A DNA stretch of 64,000 nt. Source: Chelonoidis abingdonii (lineage: Eukaryota > Chordata > Testudines > Testudinidae). Every line of letters starts with the position of its first letter. Position 1 is the stretch's first letter. A program made the translations under genes and the position numbers. Below the pieces are notes generated by a model. The model was not told the DNA's origin, did no database searches, and saw only the letters and a program-made list of their open reading frames with translations. Location: NCBI RefSeq assembly GCF_003597395.2, contig NC_133774.1, positions 246,162 through 310,161 of the forward strand, written 5' to 3'. Below are positions 11,730 to 24,118 of this stretch, one piece after another.

Positions 11730-12775
11730 CTGTCAGGAAATAGGGCAGACACCCCAAACTGGGGGTATATTCTATAATTAGATTTCACTAAGCCAGTAAC
11801 AAATGTGCGCGCCTGGATCACTATACCAATCTTTCCAAGGAGTCACAGACAGTCCCCTTACACTGCCCAGCCTGTCTTGCTACCCAGACAAACTGAACTT
11901 AGTGATAAAAGGTTATTAACAAAAATCACACTTCTTCAGGTTACTCCCAACCCAAAAGGGTTGGTCACTTACCCCTAGTCAATGGATACTCTTGATCTCG
12001 CACCAAAGACAATACAAGCAGGTAATTTCTCTAGTAAACTAACTAACAGTTCATTAGCTAAGAAAAAGAAATGAGTGTTATTGACAGGTTAAATCAATCA
12101 AAATACATTAACAGGTGAGTCCAAGTTTGTAAGTCCAAAATGATAGCTGAGATGTAGCAATCTGCTAGTTTTCCATAAGTCTCTCAGGGTTACCCAAAAC
12201 AACTTTGGGGATCTCTGTCTTGCATCTAGAGCATTCCCTGTGAGTCTACAAACAGTTCAGAGATGCAGATCATTCCCTTAAACCAGTTATTTATAGACTC
12301 TGCTAACAGAAGACAATCTGAACTCTGTCCTCCGGCTGTGTGTGAGGAATGCAGATTGAGTTTGTGTGAATTTCCATTGTGAACTAAATGGCCCTTGCTT
12401 TGAAGTTAGCAACCTTCTTAATTTACATTTCCAAGGCTCCAATCCAATTTGATGGGTAAATGTAATTACCGCGATATATGCTATGTAAATTGTAATGTAA
12501 CAGCATACAACAATCCTTCATTAGTTTTCATGAACTTTATACATCAAGTAAATTCTTATTTGCTAATACACCCTTTTGATCTAAGGTTAAGTACTGGTAA
12601 GTACAGGGATACACATACTGTTAATTGATAGCAATCAACATGTTACAGATAAATTAAGACAATATCGTTTGCATTTCTTTTTAACTAAATTAGCACTCAA
12701 GTGAAGTATTACACAACATTCCGTTAATATTCACACACAACTGACTTATTGCCCTGACCTCAGCTGGCCTGTCAG
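11730..12775. mobile_element. candidate LTR-like repeat
   Basis: An A/T-rich, non-coding block of about 1 kb begins 'tgtcaggaaatagggcag' and ends near 'cctgtcagcatca', so its ends fit the TG...CA rule of LTRs. I could not recognise a matching target duplication, and the element is known to me only by general appearance. It may instead be a longer unclassified repeat. Confidence 0.3.
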
Positions 12776-13129
12776 CATCACACAAAGTCAAATCACTTTA
12801 TACTCGGTATTTGATGCTGGCAGCACTTGTGGAATGCCTCAGGCCACTCCAAGTATGCCTGTAGAGGGTCCTTATTTCTGATGCATACAGCAATACAGGC
12901 AGTATACAGGTGTGATATAGCCTGAACTTTGTCTCAGTTCAAAGATATTTTTGCTCTATAAGCAAGACATGGACTTCCTGCAGGCAAGACCTATTTGCCA
13001 ACTAACGTCCAGTTTGCAGCAACTCTTTGAACTAAAGGGCCCTTTAATCCAGTGGAGAAAGGCATGCCAAGAATCAAAGGCTGGAAGCTGAAACCAGTGA
13101 AATTCAAATGAGAAATTAGGCACACATTA

Positions 13130-13365
13130 ACATCAGTGAGGGTACTTTAACCATTTGAACAAACTTCCAAAGGAAGTGGTGGATTCTCTGTCTCTTGGAG
13201 TCTTCATGTGAGAACTGGCTGCCTTTCTGGAAGAAGCTTTAAGAAAACACAAGTTACTGGGCTCAACTCAGGCATAACTTGATGAAATTCTCTGGCCTGT
13301 GACATAGAAGAGTCAGACTAGATGATCTAATTGCTCCATTTGGCCTTAAACTCTGTGAATCTAAG
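13130..13365 (+). mobile_element. CR1 3' end fragment
   Basis: The block holds the CR1 ORF2 terminal region followed by 'gtcagactagatgatc' and a 'gaatctaaga' end, the standard plus-orientation CR1 3' terminus. It is truncated at its 5' side. Confidence 0.65.
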
Positions 13366-15685
13366 ATCCACATCACATGCCGCCTGCCCATGGGAGCCCA
13401 GACTCACCCTCCCATGGCTGCCAGCCCCACCCCAGATGAGGGTGCCCCCCCCAACCATGAAGCGCTGGGAGGGTGGGTGGCATGGCCCCAGCCCCAGACA
13501 AGGCCACTGTGCAGAGGGGCCTGGGAGTGGAGCATGGGCGAGGGTATGCCTGGCTGTTTAGGGATGCACAGTATCCCCCAACCTACGATACCCGCCATTC
13601 ATGCCCGCCTTACACGTTGCCATACTGTACATGCTTCCATCTCATTTGAAGAATTTGCTAATTATTTTTAAACTATCAGTCATTTTAACACCAAGTACAA
13701 ACCATTCAGAAAAGTGGATTTTTAACTGCTGTTCCATAGATTTCCCTTACTTTTCTTGCTTAGTGATTACTGAGTTTGTGACCTTTAAAATGGGTAGGCT
13801 TTTTTAGCCCCATCTCCTTCCCTTTGTAGAGGAAATATTTAAAAAGTAAGAGTCACAATGGAGCACAAAGTGTGGTGATCTCAGTGACTCAAGTGCTCTG
13901 ATCAGCTCAGTGTCTTGCTGCACTCTGTAACCAGTGAATTGTGCACATCGGTGGGGCCAAAGATTACAGTTGTGGGGAATTGAGCAAGAGCAGCATTTCC
14001 CAACCTTCTGAATGACATACTGTCCTTTAGCAACCCTCAGAACTTGCCTGCATCCTGGGGCATCAGCCTCCCAGCCCCTGTGGCCACCTTGCATTAGCAT
14101 AACACAGATGGACATTTCCTGCTGTCTACAGGACCCCCTAATGGGATAGGGGATTTACTCAAATGCCACCACGCTGGTCTCTGCTTGGCTGCCCCTCCTC
14201 ATGGTTGCTTGCACAGTTAAAAAAAAAGGGTGCATGTTTTTTGCAAGTAAAAGTGCCATTTTTGTTCGTTCTGATTTGTGGGATTGAATTATTCACTACT
14301 TGGGAGAGTTTGGCATACTCAGCATTACAGGAAGTGAACAGCAGTCGTCAAAGCACCAGTGATTATCCCTATGGGGCAGTGCATTCTGCATTATTTGCTA
14401 GCAGCCAGTCACTATCGCGGGGATGCTTCAGTCATGTACGGAGCCCAAACAATACCAGGCTCCAGACAGAGACTCTTAGCCTTTATCTCCTAGTTTAAAT
14501 GCTTCCTAATCCAACTGGGAAGAGAAAACCATTCCTGTGACAGCGGTGACCAACCACATTCCTCAAATAGCAAATCCAATTGGGAAGCAGTGTCTGCTCA
14601 GCCATAATCTGTAAGTTATCCAGCCCCATGAAGGGGCACCTCCTGGCAACTAGTGACACTATTTGCAGAGATTCTGGTGTAGGGTGTCATTTGCTAACCC
14701 CAGCCAGTACAGGCGAGGATATTAACCAGTCCTGTTCCCTTATGTGGGCCATGTCTCTGCATGATGTGATGAGGTTTAATATAGCAGCTCGCCTGCACTA
14801 CGTGAGCTGAGACCTAGACACAGGTAGATAACAGCCCTCTGTAAATTCACTCCAGCTCCTCAGCTTAGTGGCGTGTGCTATTAACTACCAATTTACCCCC
14901 TTTGTTTTGTAGATCTGCCAGACAAAGCCATCAAGTGTTTCTGGCATGATTTGCTCAGCAACTTACAATGGGGAGAACTGTATAGTGACTGTGGCTAGGG
15001 ACATAGGTTGTATGTGGTGCAAAGGGGTTATAGAGCTGCCTCACTCATGGTACAATTACCCTCTACACACTCTTGGCTATTTTCTCCCAGTTCTTGGTTC
15101 TTTAGTGTGATGTGACAGTTCAATGTTTGTCTGTCAACGAGTCACCTTTGATCTAGAGAGGAATCAGAGGCATGGAAGTAGTCAGTGAGTTGGAATCAAG
15201 CTAACCTCTCCAGCCAGGACAGGTACCATGCATACAGCTAGGATACAGGGCATGAGAGTTCCTGAAGTGGGGAATGCTGCTTTGAAAATGTGAAGGTGGA
15301 AGTACATTGTGTGTGCTTGTGTGTGACCTTCCAAAGGACTATTTACATTGTAAAAATGGGACCATAAAACCAGGAATGAACCTTTGTGTTGAAGCCAGGA
15401 ATGCAGTCTGGATTGGATTTGGGATGCAGGTGATGGGTATTAATAAGGGACTGTCATCCCCTCCTTGTAGAGCCTATCTCAGTAAATACTTATGTGGATA
15501 AGGGCACTAGGCAGCAGAACAAAGCAACATGGATAGAAGAAGAGAGGCCCCCAGGAGCAGGACACCAGGCTGGTGTCTGAAGCTTACCCTGCTCAGGGTT
15601 CTCAGTCCACATGGCATGGACTTACTGGGCCCTTGTCACTGTCCTATCTCAGCAACTCACAATTGTGACTGCATTTGTCCTTATG
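13366..15685. other. intergenic stretch without recognised genes
   Basis: About 2.3 kb of moderate-GC sequence with scattered short open frames on both strands that show no homology pattern I recognise and no splice-consistent series. An A-rich tract lies at 14219-14228. No RNA gene or promoter is evident. Confidence 0.4.
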
Positions 15686-15689
15686 AGTT

Positions 15690-15775
15690 CTGAGGGCAGC
15701 AGTTCTATTATCTTTGTTCTACAAATGGGGCCTGAGGCACAGACAAGCTGTCTATGCTGGAACTGGAAGGTTAAA
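15690..15775 (+). mobile_element. MIR-type SINE core remnant
   Basis: 'ttctacaaatggggcctgag' followed by 'gcacagaca' resembles the plus-strand MIR body, where a 'cattttacagatgaggaaactgaggc' type segment is expected. It is an ancient amniote SINE relic. Confidence 0.45.
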
Positions 15776-15869
15776 TTCCAGCACGAGGAGACACACACAC
15801 TCTCTGACTGAGCTAGCATGCTGAAATAGAAGTATAGCCTCTGTGGAGGGGCTGTCTGCTCTGAGTACT

Positions 15870-16893
15870 TATCTATGGTCTCAGATGGGATTGTACTCAG
15901 GATGGCTAACCTCAAGTGGAGTGCCCCAGGGTTCAGTCCTGGAGCCGGTTTTGTTCAACATCTTTATTAATGAGCTGGATGATCGGCTGAATTGCCCCTC
16001 AGCAAGTTCGCGGATGACACTAAGCTGAGGAGAGGTAGATACGCTGGACGGTAGGGATAGGGTCCAGAGTGACCTAGACAAATTAGAGGATTGAGCCAAA
16101 AGAAATCTGATGAGGTTCAATAAGGACAAGTGGAGAGTCCTCACTTATGAAGGAAGAATCCCATGCACCACTACAAGCTGGGGACCAACTGGCTAAGCAG
16201 CAGTTCTGCAGAAAAGGACCTGGGGTTACAGTGGATGAGAAGCTGGTTATGAGTCAACAGTGTGCCTTTGTTGCCAAGAAGGCCAGCGGCATATTGGGCT
16301 GTATTAGTAGGAGCATAGCCAGCAGATCGAGGGAAGTGATTATTCCCCTCTATTCGGCACCGGTGAGGCCACATCTGGAATACCGTGTCCAGTTTTGGTC
16401 CCTCCACTACAAAAGGGATGTGGACAAATTGGAGAGAGCCCAGTGAGCAAAAAAAATGATTAGGGGGTTGGGGCACATGACTTATGAGAAGAGGCTGAGG
16501 GAACTGGGATTGTTTAGTCTGCAGAAGAGAAGTGTGTGTGTGTGTGTGTGCTGGGGATTGATAGCAGCCTTCAGCTACCTGAAGGAGGGGTTCCAAAGAG
16601 GCTGGATCTAGACTGTTCTCAGTGGTGACAGATGACAGAACAAGGAGCAATGGTCTCAAGTTGCAATGGGGGAGGTCTAGGTTGGATATTAGGAAAAACA
16701 ATTTCACTAGGAAGGTGATGAAGCACTGGAATGGGTTACCTAGGGAGGTAGTGGAATCTCCATCCTTCGAGGTTTTTAAGGCCCAGATTGACAAAACCCT
16801 GGCTGGGATGATTTAGTTGGTGTTGGTCCTGCTTTGAGCAGGGCGTTGGACTAGATACCTCCTGAGGTCTTTTCCAACCCTAGTATTCTATGA
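15870..16893 (+). mobile_element. CR1 LINE 3' portion with intact 3' terminus
   Basis: The sequence carries the RT end ('[19 protein letters not shown]' at about 15920-15980), the '[19 protein letters not shown]' block at 16230-16290, the C-terminal 'RKVMKHWNGLPREVV' block and the 3' end 'ccctagtattctatgattc'. A (GT)n run of about 20 bases lies at 16531-16550 inside the ORF. Several frame breaks are present, so the copy is dead, and it is 5'-truncated. Confidence 0.85.
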
Positions 16894-17009
16894 TTCCTGC
16901 CACACGTGCTCTGGTGGCTACACTTTATTTTTAGCAAGCTCATTTGATGAGCGGTAATGTGGGTGTGTCTTCTTGAGCTGGAATTGACACCTTCCAGCTC
17001 TAGTATAGA

Positions 17010-17115
17010 CATACACTAAGTGACTTGTCCAAGGTCCCACAGGAAGTCTGTGGCAAGGAGTTGAATCTGAGTCTCCCAAAGCCCATATTTGAGACCTAAT
17101 CACTTGGCTACCCTT
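17010..17115 (+). mobile_element. MIR-type SINE remnant
   Basis: 'agtgacttgtccaaggtccc' and 'ggagttgaatctgagtctcc' reproduce the order of conserved MIR body segments (the AACTTGCCCAAGGTCACAC and GGATTCGAACCC regions) in plus orientation. Confidence 0.6.
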
Positions 17116-17473
17116 CCTCTACAGACTAAGGAGTCCTGTCCTGTAAGGTGTGCCCTGTCTGGGGCTGTGGCCCTTCCAGAGACATGAGAAACACTTCACC
17201 AAGGGTACAGACAGTGCAAGGGGTGCAAGATAGCGTTTTTGAGGGGAAGAGATGAGAGTTTGCAGACACTTGCAAGGATTGCTCCTCTCCTTGGTGAAGA
17301 TCAGGATCCTGTTCACTGTTGCCTTTCGCTCATACCTCTCCACCCCCTGTGATGCCCCATGAATATTTACTAGCTCATTATCATAGCCTCAGAGACGTGT
17401 GGGTATGGAAGGGACCTCAGGAAAATATCTATTCTATCCCCCTGTGCTGAGACAGGATTAAGTAGATTTAGAC

Positions 17474-18105
17474 TAGAGGTTCTCAAACTGTGGTCTGCGA
17501 GCTCCATTCAGGGGGGCCGTGGATAGTTCCCTGTAAGCTGCGAGCTTGGGCAGCCACGCACAAGAGAATGAAGGGCCACCCACCTAATTAGTGGAACTGC
17601 GCAAGTGTGGCTCCACTAATTAGGTGACTGGACCCTGGAGAAGACGTAAATGTAAGGTGAGGGTGTGGCCTTGGGGGAATAGGGAGCAGGTGAGAGGGGT
17701 CAGTGGGGTGAGAAGAGGGGGTGGGGGGAATTTGGGACATTCAGTGCTGAAGCAGCCAGAGAAAGAGGCAACTTTCCCCAGCTCCAGGACTGCGGCTGCT
17801 GTGGTCGGGGAAGACACCACCCCTCCTTTCCAGTCCCCACTTGGAGGCTGCTGTGGTGGGGCAGAGATGGCACATCCATCGCATTAGAAAGGAAGACTGC
17901 TGATATTAAAATATGAGTTGTAAGCTTTCATTTGTAGAACAAAAGAAGTTAATTATTAAGTTTTTTTTGTATAGCACTTTTATCCAAAGCGCTTTACAAT
18001 AATTAACTAATGAGACAAACAACATTTGGAAAGATCATTAAGTGGTCTGCCGAGGCCCTTAGCAATTTTCAAGTGGTCTGCAAAACAAATGTTTGACAAC
18101 CACTG
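17474..18105. mobile_element. non-autonomous hAT element, 8-bp target duplication
   Basis: The termini are inverted: left 'tagaggttctcaaactg', right reverse complement 'cagtggttgtcaaacat'. Flanks are ATTTAGAC (17466-17473) and ATCTAGAC (18106-18113), 7 of 8 identical, the length typical of hAT insertions. The interior has no transposase. Confidence 0.8.
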
Positions 18106-18452
18106 ATCTAGACTATTCCTGAGAGGTGTTTGTCTAATCTGCTCTTAGAAACTGCTAATGACAGGGATTCCACAGCTTCCTCAGGTCACCTGTCCCAGAA
18201 TTTAACTACCCTCATAGTTAAAAAGTTTTTCCTAATATCTAACCTGACCCTCCCTTGCTACAGACTGAGCCAATTACTAAGTGGAGAACAATTGATCATG
18301 GTCCTCTTTATAATAGCCCTTAATATATTTGAAAGCTATCAGGTGCCCCCTCAGTCTTCTTCTCTCAAGACTAAAGAAATCCAGGTTTTCAACCACTCTT
18401 CATCAATAAACCTGTTATCATGTTGTTGCTCTTTTCTGAACTCTCTCCAATT

Positions 18453-18913
18453 GATAAAGAAGTCTATAAAACCATGACTAGTGTTGAGAAAGTAAATAAG
18501 GAAGTATTATTTACTCCTCCTCATAACACAAGAACTAAGGGTCACCAAATGAAAGGAATAGACAGAAGGTTTAACACAAACAAAAGGAAGTATTTCTTAA
18601 CTCAATCTACAGTCAACATGTTGAACTCTCTGCCAGAGGATGTTGTGAAGGGCAAGACTATAACAGGGTTCAAAAAAGAACTAGAGAAGTTCATGGAGGG
18701 TGGGTCCATCAATGGCTATTAGCCAGGATGGACAGGGATGGTGTCCCTAGCCTCTGTTTGCCAGGAGCTGGGAATGGGCAAAGGGGATGGATCACTTGAC
18801 AATTACCTGTTCCATTCATTCCCTCTTGGGCACCTGGAATTGGCCACTGTTGGTAGACAGGATACTGGGCTGGATGGACCTTTGGTCTGACCCAGTGTGG
18901 CTGTTCTTACGTT
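18453..18913 (+). mobile_element. CR1/L3-like LINE 3' end nested in an older CR1
   Basis: The + strand encodes the terminal ORF2 block ('FLTQSTVNMLNSLPEDV', stop at 18720-18722) followed by the subfamily's 3' tail 'ggatggacctttggtctgac'. The flanks share CAATT (18448-18452 and 18914-18918), and the interrupted CR1 reads on beyond it. Confidence 0.75.
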
Positions 18914-19233
18914 CAATTTGTGCACATCTTTGTTAAAGTGGGGACCCCAGAACTGGACACAGTACTCCAGCTGAGGCCTCACCAATGCTGATTAGAGCAG
19001 GAGAATTACCCCTCATGTCTTACAAACAACACTCCTGTTAATACTCCCTGGAATGATATTAGCTTTTTTCACAACTGCATCACATTACTGACTCATATTC
19101 AGTTTGTGATCCACTATTGACCCCACATCCTTTTCTGCAGCTCTGTTGCCTACCAGTTATTTCCAGTTTTGTATTTGTGCAATACATTTTTTCCTTCCTA
19201 AGTATTTTGCACTTGTCTTTATTGAATTGTACC

Positions 19234-20181
19234 CAGGGGTGAAAGTAACTTAAAGGACTTACTGGCTCTCCGGAGTCCTTTGGAGGGGTACGGCCTCAAC
19301 CAGAAGAGGCAGGGCCTTTAAATCTCTGGGCGCTTTAAATCAGGATTTAAAGGGTTGGGGCTGGGGGCTGGGGCTAAGTTAGCAGCAGCTGGGAGCCCCG
19401 GGCCCTTTAAATCACCCGAGCAGCTAACAGCTGCAGAGGCTGCTGGGAGCCCTGTGGGTGATTTAAAGAGCCCAGGGCTCCAGCTGCCACTACTGCAGCA
19501 GAGCCCTGGGCACTTTACATCACCCTGGGAGGAGGCTCCTGGCTGCCGCTGCTACCCCAAGACTCTGGCCTCTGGTGGAGCTTTAAAGGGCCTGGGGCTC
19601 CACTGCAGTAGTAGCAGCTGGGAGCCCCTGGCCCTTTAAATCACCACCGGAGCACCACCGCCGCTACTCCAGGGCTCCAGCAGCAGGGTTCGGGTGGCAA
19701 TTTAAAGGGCCCCAGAGGGTAGTGGTAGTGGGAGCCCTGGACCCCTTAAATCGCCACCTGAGCCCCGCTGCCAGAGCCCTGGGGTAGCAGTGGCAGCCAG
19801 GAGCGCCGGTGGTGATTTAAGTGGCCCAGGGCTCTGGCTGTCGCTACTGCCCAGGGCCCTTTAAAGTGTCCCTGGAGCCCTGCTGCCGGAGCCCTGGGGT
19901 AGCAGTGGCAGCCGGGAGCACTGGTGGTGATTTAAATGGCCCAGGGCTCTGGCTGTCGCTACTGCCCCGGGCCCTTTAAAGTGTCCCTGGAGCCCTGCTG
20001 CCGGAGCCCTGGGGTAGCAGTGGCGGGGCTGCAGTGGCAAGTTAAAGTGCCTGAGGTGGTAGCAGCCACCGAGCCCCAGGCCCTTTAAATCGCTGCCAGG
20101 GGAAGCCGATCCACCCTGGTGCGGCGCACTGGCTCTTGCCGGTGTGCCATACTGGGGCATACTGGCTTACTTTCACCTCTG
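19234..20181. mobile_element. non-autonomous hAT element with GC-rich tandem interior
   Basis: Left terminus CAGGGGTGAAAGTAA; right terminus reverse complement CAGAGGTGAAAGTAA (14 of 15). Flanks carry a perfect 8-bp duplication ATTGTACC (19226-19233 and 20182-20189). The interior is a run of imperfect repeats built around 'gggccctttaaatc' and 'ggagccctgctgccgg'; two near-identical units of about 120 bp lie at roughly 19745-19980. No transposase is encoded. Confidence 0.9.
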
Positions 20182-20439
20182 ATTGTACCGTGATTTCAAA
20201 TCCTTCTGAATTATAATCCTGTCCTCCAAAGTGTTTGCAAGCCCTCCCAACTTAATCCCTTTAACAGCAAATGTTATAAGCATATTTTCCATTAGTCATC
20301 CAAGTTATTAATGAAAATACTGAATAGTACTGACCCTAGGACAGACCTCTGTGAGACCCTGCTGGATATGCTCTTCCAGATTGACAGCGAACCATTGATA
20401 ACTACTCTTTGAGTACGGTCTGTCAGGCTTCTGTCTGTT

Positions 20440-21346
20440 TGTGATGCTGGCTGCTCCTGTCTGCCTGTCTCTGAACATTCTAACAATATAGTAGAAAGAT
20501 AAGATGCCTCAGGATCCCTGCCTCAGCCTTTCCCCTTCTGCCTCTCTGGGAGTAGCAGTCCTGCCCCCAGGCATATGGGCACCCTGAGTCTGTTCTGCAG
20601 GTTCTAGCCCTGCCTGTTCCCTTCCCTCCCTGTGGGATGAAGTCACTGCACTGACAAGGAGATCCTGTAGCAAGGCCAAAGGATGTGGTGGGGGAATGTT
20701 TTATTATTTATTTTGATTTCTAACTGTTTAGTTTCCCTGAATGTGTAACTGCTCCATGTGCTCTGACATCACTGTATTGTAAACCCAAACTCAGATTCAG
20801 GTTTAAGCCCAAACCCCTTTATTATCCACACACAAATCTTTCTGACTTGGGTCAGTAAGCCCTCAGGTCCCAAGCCCATGGACTGAGCCAAGTCCCACTG
20901 GGCCGCAGGTCCAAGCACTGCCATCTTGCAGTGTGAATGCAGTTCAAGCGGCAAACCTGAGTCAGAAAGTCTGTGTAGTGCATGTGGACGCATTAACACA
21001 GTTGTGTGATATAGGTCCAGCAATTGGAAATCCAGCTTTACAATGCAGTGTGGGCTTGAAAACAGTGAGTCCACAAACATGAGCCCAGAGCCACGAGTTT
21101 CAGATGCAGTGTAGATATGCCCTGAGAGGCTTCATATAGTGTGCTGGGCTGAAGTTCTGCAACCCATCCGTCCTGTCTTGGCTGTGTGCCCCTGCCCACT
21201 GCTGAGCCCAGGAGTCCTCAGTGCCCTTTGGAGACCTCCACTGTTCTGCAACCCAGTGCCTGGGCAGCCAAGTTCTTGGTTCAAAACCCTAAAAGCTGCA
21301 AGCCCTGCCGTCAGTTACTGCTCCTGCAATTCCAAGCATTGGGAGC
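20440..21346. other. intergenic stretch, possible degraded DNA transposon
   Basis: No gene recognised. The end at 21098-21127 ('cagtgtagatatgccctgag') looks like the terminus of a TIR transposon, and the block 20770-21125 may be such an element, but I did not find a matching opposite end. Confidence 0.3.
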
Positions 21347-21742
21347 CATAGGTGCCAACTTTCTAACTTTCCGGGGGGTGCTCAACCCAGGCTCTGCCCC
21401 AGGCCCTGCCCCAACTCCACCCCTCCCCCTAAACCACACCCCCATCCCGCCTCTTTCTGCCCCCTTCCCAGAGCGCACCCCGCCTTCACTCTGCCCCCTC
21501 CTGCACACCACTGAACAGCTGATCCACAGCGGGCAGGAGGTGCTGAGAGGGAGAAGGAGCTGATCGGCAGGGTTCACCAGCGGGTGAGAGGCACTCGGGG
21601 GGGGGGGGAGAAGGAGGAGCTGATCAGCAGGGCTCACCGGCGGGTGGGAGGCGCTCGGGGGGAGGAGGAGGAGCTGATCAGCAGCACCCACTGGTGAGTG
21701 CTGAGCACCCACTATTTTTTTCACATGAAGTCGGTACCTATG
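21347..21742. mobile_element. hAT-like non-autonomous element
   Basis: Inverted termini: left 'cataggtgccaactt', right reverse complement 'cataggtaccgactt'. The flanks TTGGGAGC and TTGGAGCC agree if one base is shifted, so the duplication is only approximate. The interior holds three roughly 60-bp repeats of the 'ggagctgatcagcagggctc' type (about 21555-21690) and a poly-G run at 21598-21610. Confidence 0.65.
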
Positions 21743-22129
21743 TTGGAGCCAGTGGGGAAAGGACTCTGCAACAGACCCAAGGTGCTGGAGCTCTAGAGGG
21801 CCTCCTCCAAACTCGCACTTCTCATAGCCTAACTATTACAAGCATTGAGAGAGTGCCCATCACCACGGCATCTGGGCAGCAGTTACATTGGGCCAGTTAG
21901 CATTTCCAAAAAGCACATCAGCGCAGGGAGAGACATGACTAGCTGGCTGAGTGCATGGGATTTGACCATCATCTAACAGCCTCAGCAGGGAGAGGCATCA
22001 TGCACCTTTCTTCGGGCAGACAGATTTGTGCTCAGTGGAGCCATGCCTGATGTAGACAAACAGATGTATTCCCAGTGGGAGCAAATTCCAGAGACTGGGT
22101 TCTGCTATCCTGTGTGTAAGAGAGCAGGA

Positions 22130-24118
22130 TGCTCTTAAACGCAAAATGGAAGCTTAAAAGAAGTGGAAAATTGGACAGATGACTAGGGAGCAGTATAAAA
22201 ATATTGCTCAAGCATGCAGGGGTGTAATCAGGAAGGCCAAAACACAACTGGAGTTGCAGCTAGCAAGGGATATGAAGGGTAACAAGAAGGGTTTCTTCAG
22301 GTATGTTAGCAACAAGAAGGTCAGGGAAAGTATGGGACCCTTACGGAATGAGGGAGGCAACCTAGTGACAGAGGATGTAGAAAAAGCTGAAGTACTCAAT
22401 GCTTTTTTTGCCTCGGTCTTCACACACAAAGTCTGCTCCCACACTGCTGCACTGGGCAACACAGTATGGGGAGGAGGTGAGCAACCCTCAGTGGTGAAAG
22501 AACAGGTTAAGGACTATTTAGAAAAGCTGAACATGCACAAGTCCATGGGTCCAGATCTAATGCATCCGAAGGTGCTGAGGGAGTTGGCTGATGTGATTGC
22601 AGAGCCATTGGCCGTTATCTTTGAAAACCCATGATGATCGGGGGAGGTCCCAGACAATTGGAAAAAGGCAAACATGCATCCAATGAAGTGGCTATTCATG
22701 CTCCAGAATATCTGTTAGTCTGTAAGGTGCCACAGGACTCTTTGCTGCTTTTGTAGATCCAGACTAACGCGGCTACCCTTCTGATACTTTGCAAATATAG
22801 TGCCCATCTTTAAAAAGGGGAAGAAGGAGAACCCAGGGAACTACAAATCAGTCAGCCTCACCTCCCTGGAAAAATCATGGAGCAAGTCCTTAAGGAAACC
22901 ATTTTGAAGCATTTAGAGGAGAGGAAGGTGATCAGGAACAGTCAGCATGGATTCACAAAGGGCAAGTCATGTCTGACCAACCTGATTGCCTTCTACGATG
23001 TGATAACTGGCTCTGTGGATATGGGGAAAGTGGTGGATGTGATATATCTTGACTTTAGCAAAGCTTTTGATATGATCTCCCACAGTATTCTTGCCAGCAA
23101 GTTAAAGAAGTATGGATTGGATGAATGGACTATAAGGTGGATAGAAAACTGGCTAGATCGTCAGGCTCAATGGGAAGTGATCAACAGCTCAATGTCTAGC
23201 TGACAACCGGTATCAAGTGGCGTGCCCCAAGGGTCAGTCATGGGGCTGGTTTTGTTCAACATCTTCATTAATGAGCTGGATGATGGGATGGATTGCACCC
23301 TCAGCAAATTGGCAGATGACACTGAGCTGGGTGGAGAGGTAGATATGCTGCAGGGTAGGGATAGAGTCCAGAGTGACCTAGATAAATTGGAGGATTGGTC
23401 CAAAAGAAATCTGGTATGGTTCAACAAGGACAAGTGTACAGTCCTGCACTTCGGATGAAAGAATCCCATGCACTGCTATAGGCTGGAGACCAATTGACTA
23501 AACAGCAGTTCTGCAGAACAGGACCTGGGATTATGATGGATAAGAAGCTGGATATGAGTCAGCAGTGTGCCCTTGTTGCCAAGAAGGCTAACAGCATTTT
23601 GGGCTTCATTAGTAGGAGCCAGCAGATCGAGGGAAGTGATTATTCCCCTCTATTCAGCACTGGTGAGGCCACATCTGGAGTACAGCGTCTGGTTTTGGGG
23701 CCCCCACTGCAGAAGAGATGTGGACAAATTGGAGAAAGTCCAGCGGAGGGCAATGAAAATGCTCAGGGGGTTGGGGCACATGACTTCTGAGGAAAGGATG
23801 AGGGAACTGGGCTTGTTTAGTCTGCAGAAAAGAGTGAGAGAGGATTTGATAGCAGCCTCCAAGTACCTGAAGGGGGGTTCCAGAGAGGATGGAGCTAGGC
23901 TGTTCTCAGTGGTGGCAGATGACAGAACAAGGAGTAATGGTCTCAAGTTGCAGGGGGGAGGTCTAGGTTGGATATTAGGAAACACTGTTTCACTAGGAGG
24001 GTGGTAAAGCACTGGAATGGGTTACCTAGGGAGGTTTTTACGGCCCAGCTTGACAAAGCCTTGGCTGGGATGATTTAGTTGGTGTTGGTTCTGCTTTGAG
24101 CAGGTGATTGGACTAGAT
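22130..24118 (+). mobile_element. CR1 LINE, reverse-transcriptase half
   Basis: The + strand encodes consecutive CR1 RT pieces: '[15 protein letters not shown]' near 22389-22430, '[19 protein letters not shown]' near 23030-23085, '[19 protein letters not shown]' with the catalytic box altered to LADD near 23255-23320, and the C-terminal block to 24050. The 3' end stops at 'gattggactagatga', short of the terminal repeats. Frameshifts and a Penelope-type insertion at 22676-22790 disable it. Confidence 0.9.
22676..22790 (+). mobile_element. Penelope-like 3' end inserted in CR1
   Basis: 'ctgttagtctgtaaggtgcc' through 'ggctacccttctgatac' is the same family as 9166-9305. The flanks GCAAACAT (22668-22675) and GCAAATAT (22791-22798) differ at one position, and the CR1 sequence resumes exactly. 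Confidence 0.75.

Larger units (their letters stand above)
17380..20430 (-). mobile_element. CR1 LINE, minus strand, broken by three later insertions
   Basis: A single minus-oriented CR1 copy can be followed through four pieces: 17380-17473, 18106-18452, 18914-19233 and 20182-about 20430. Each junction is marked by a target duplication of an inserted element (hAT 17474-18105, LINE 18453-18913, hAT 19234-20181). The order of CR1 landmarks is collinear across the gaps. Confidence 0.8.
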
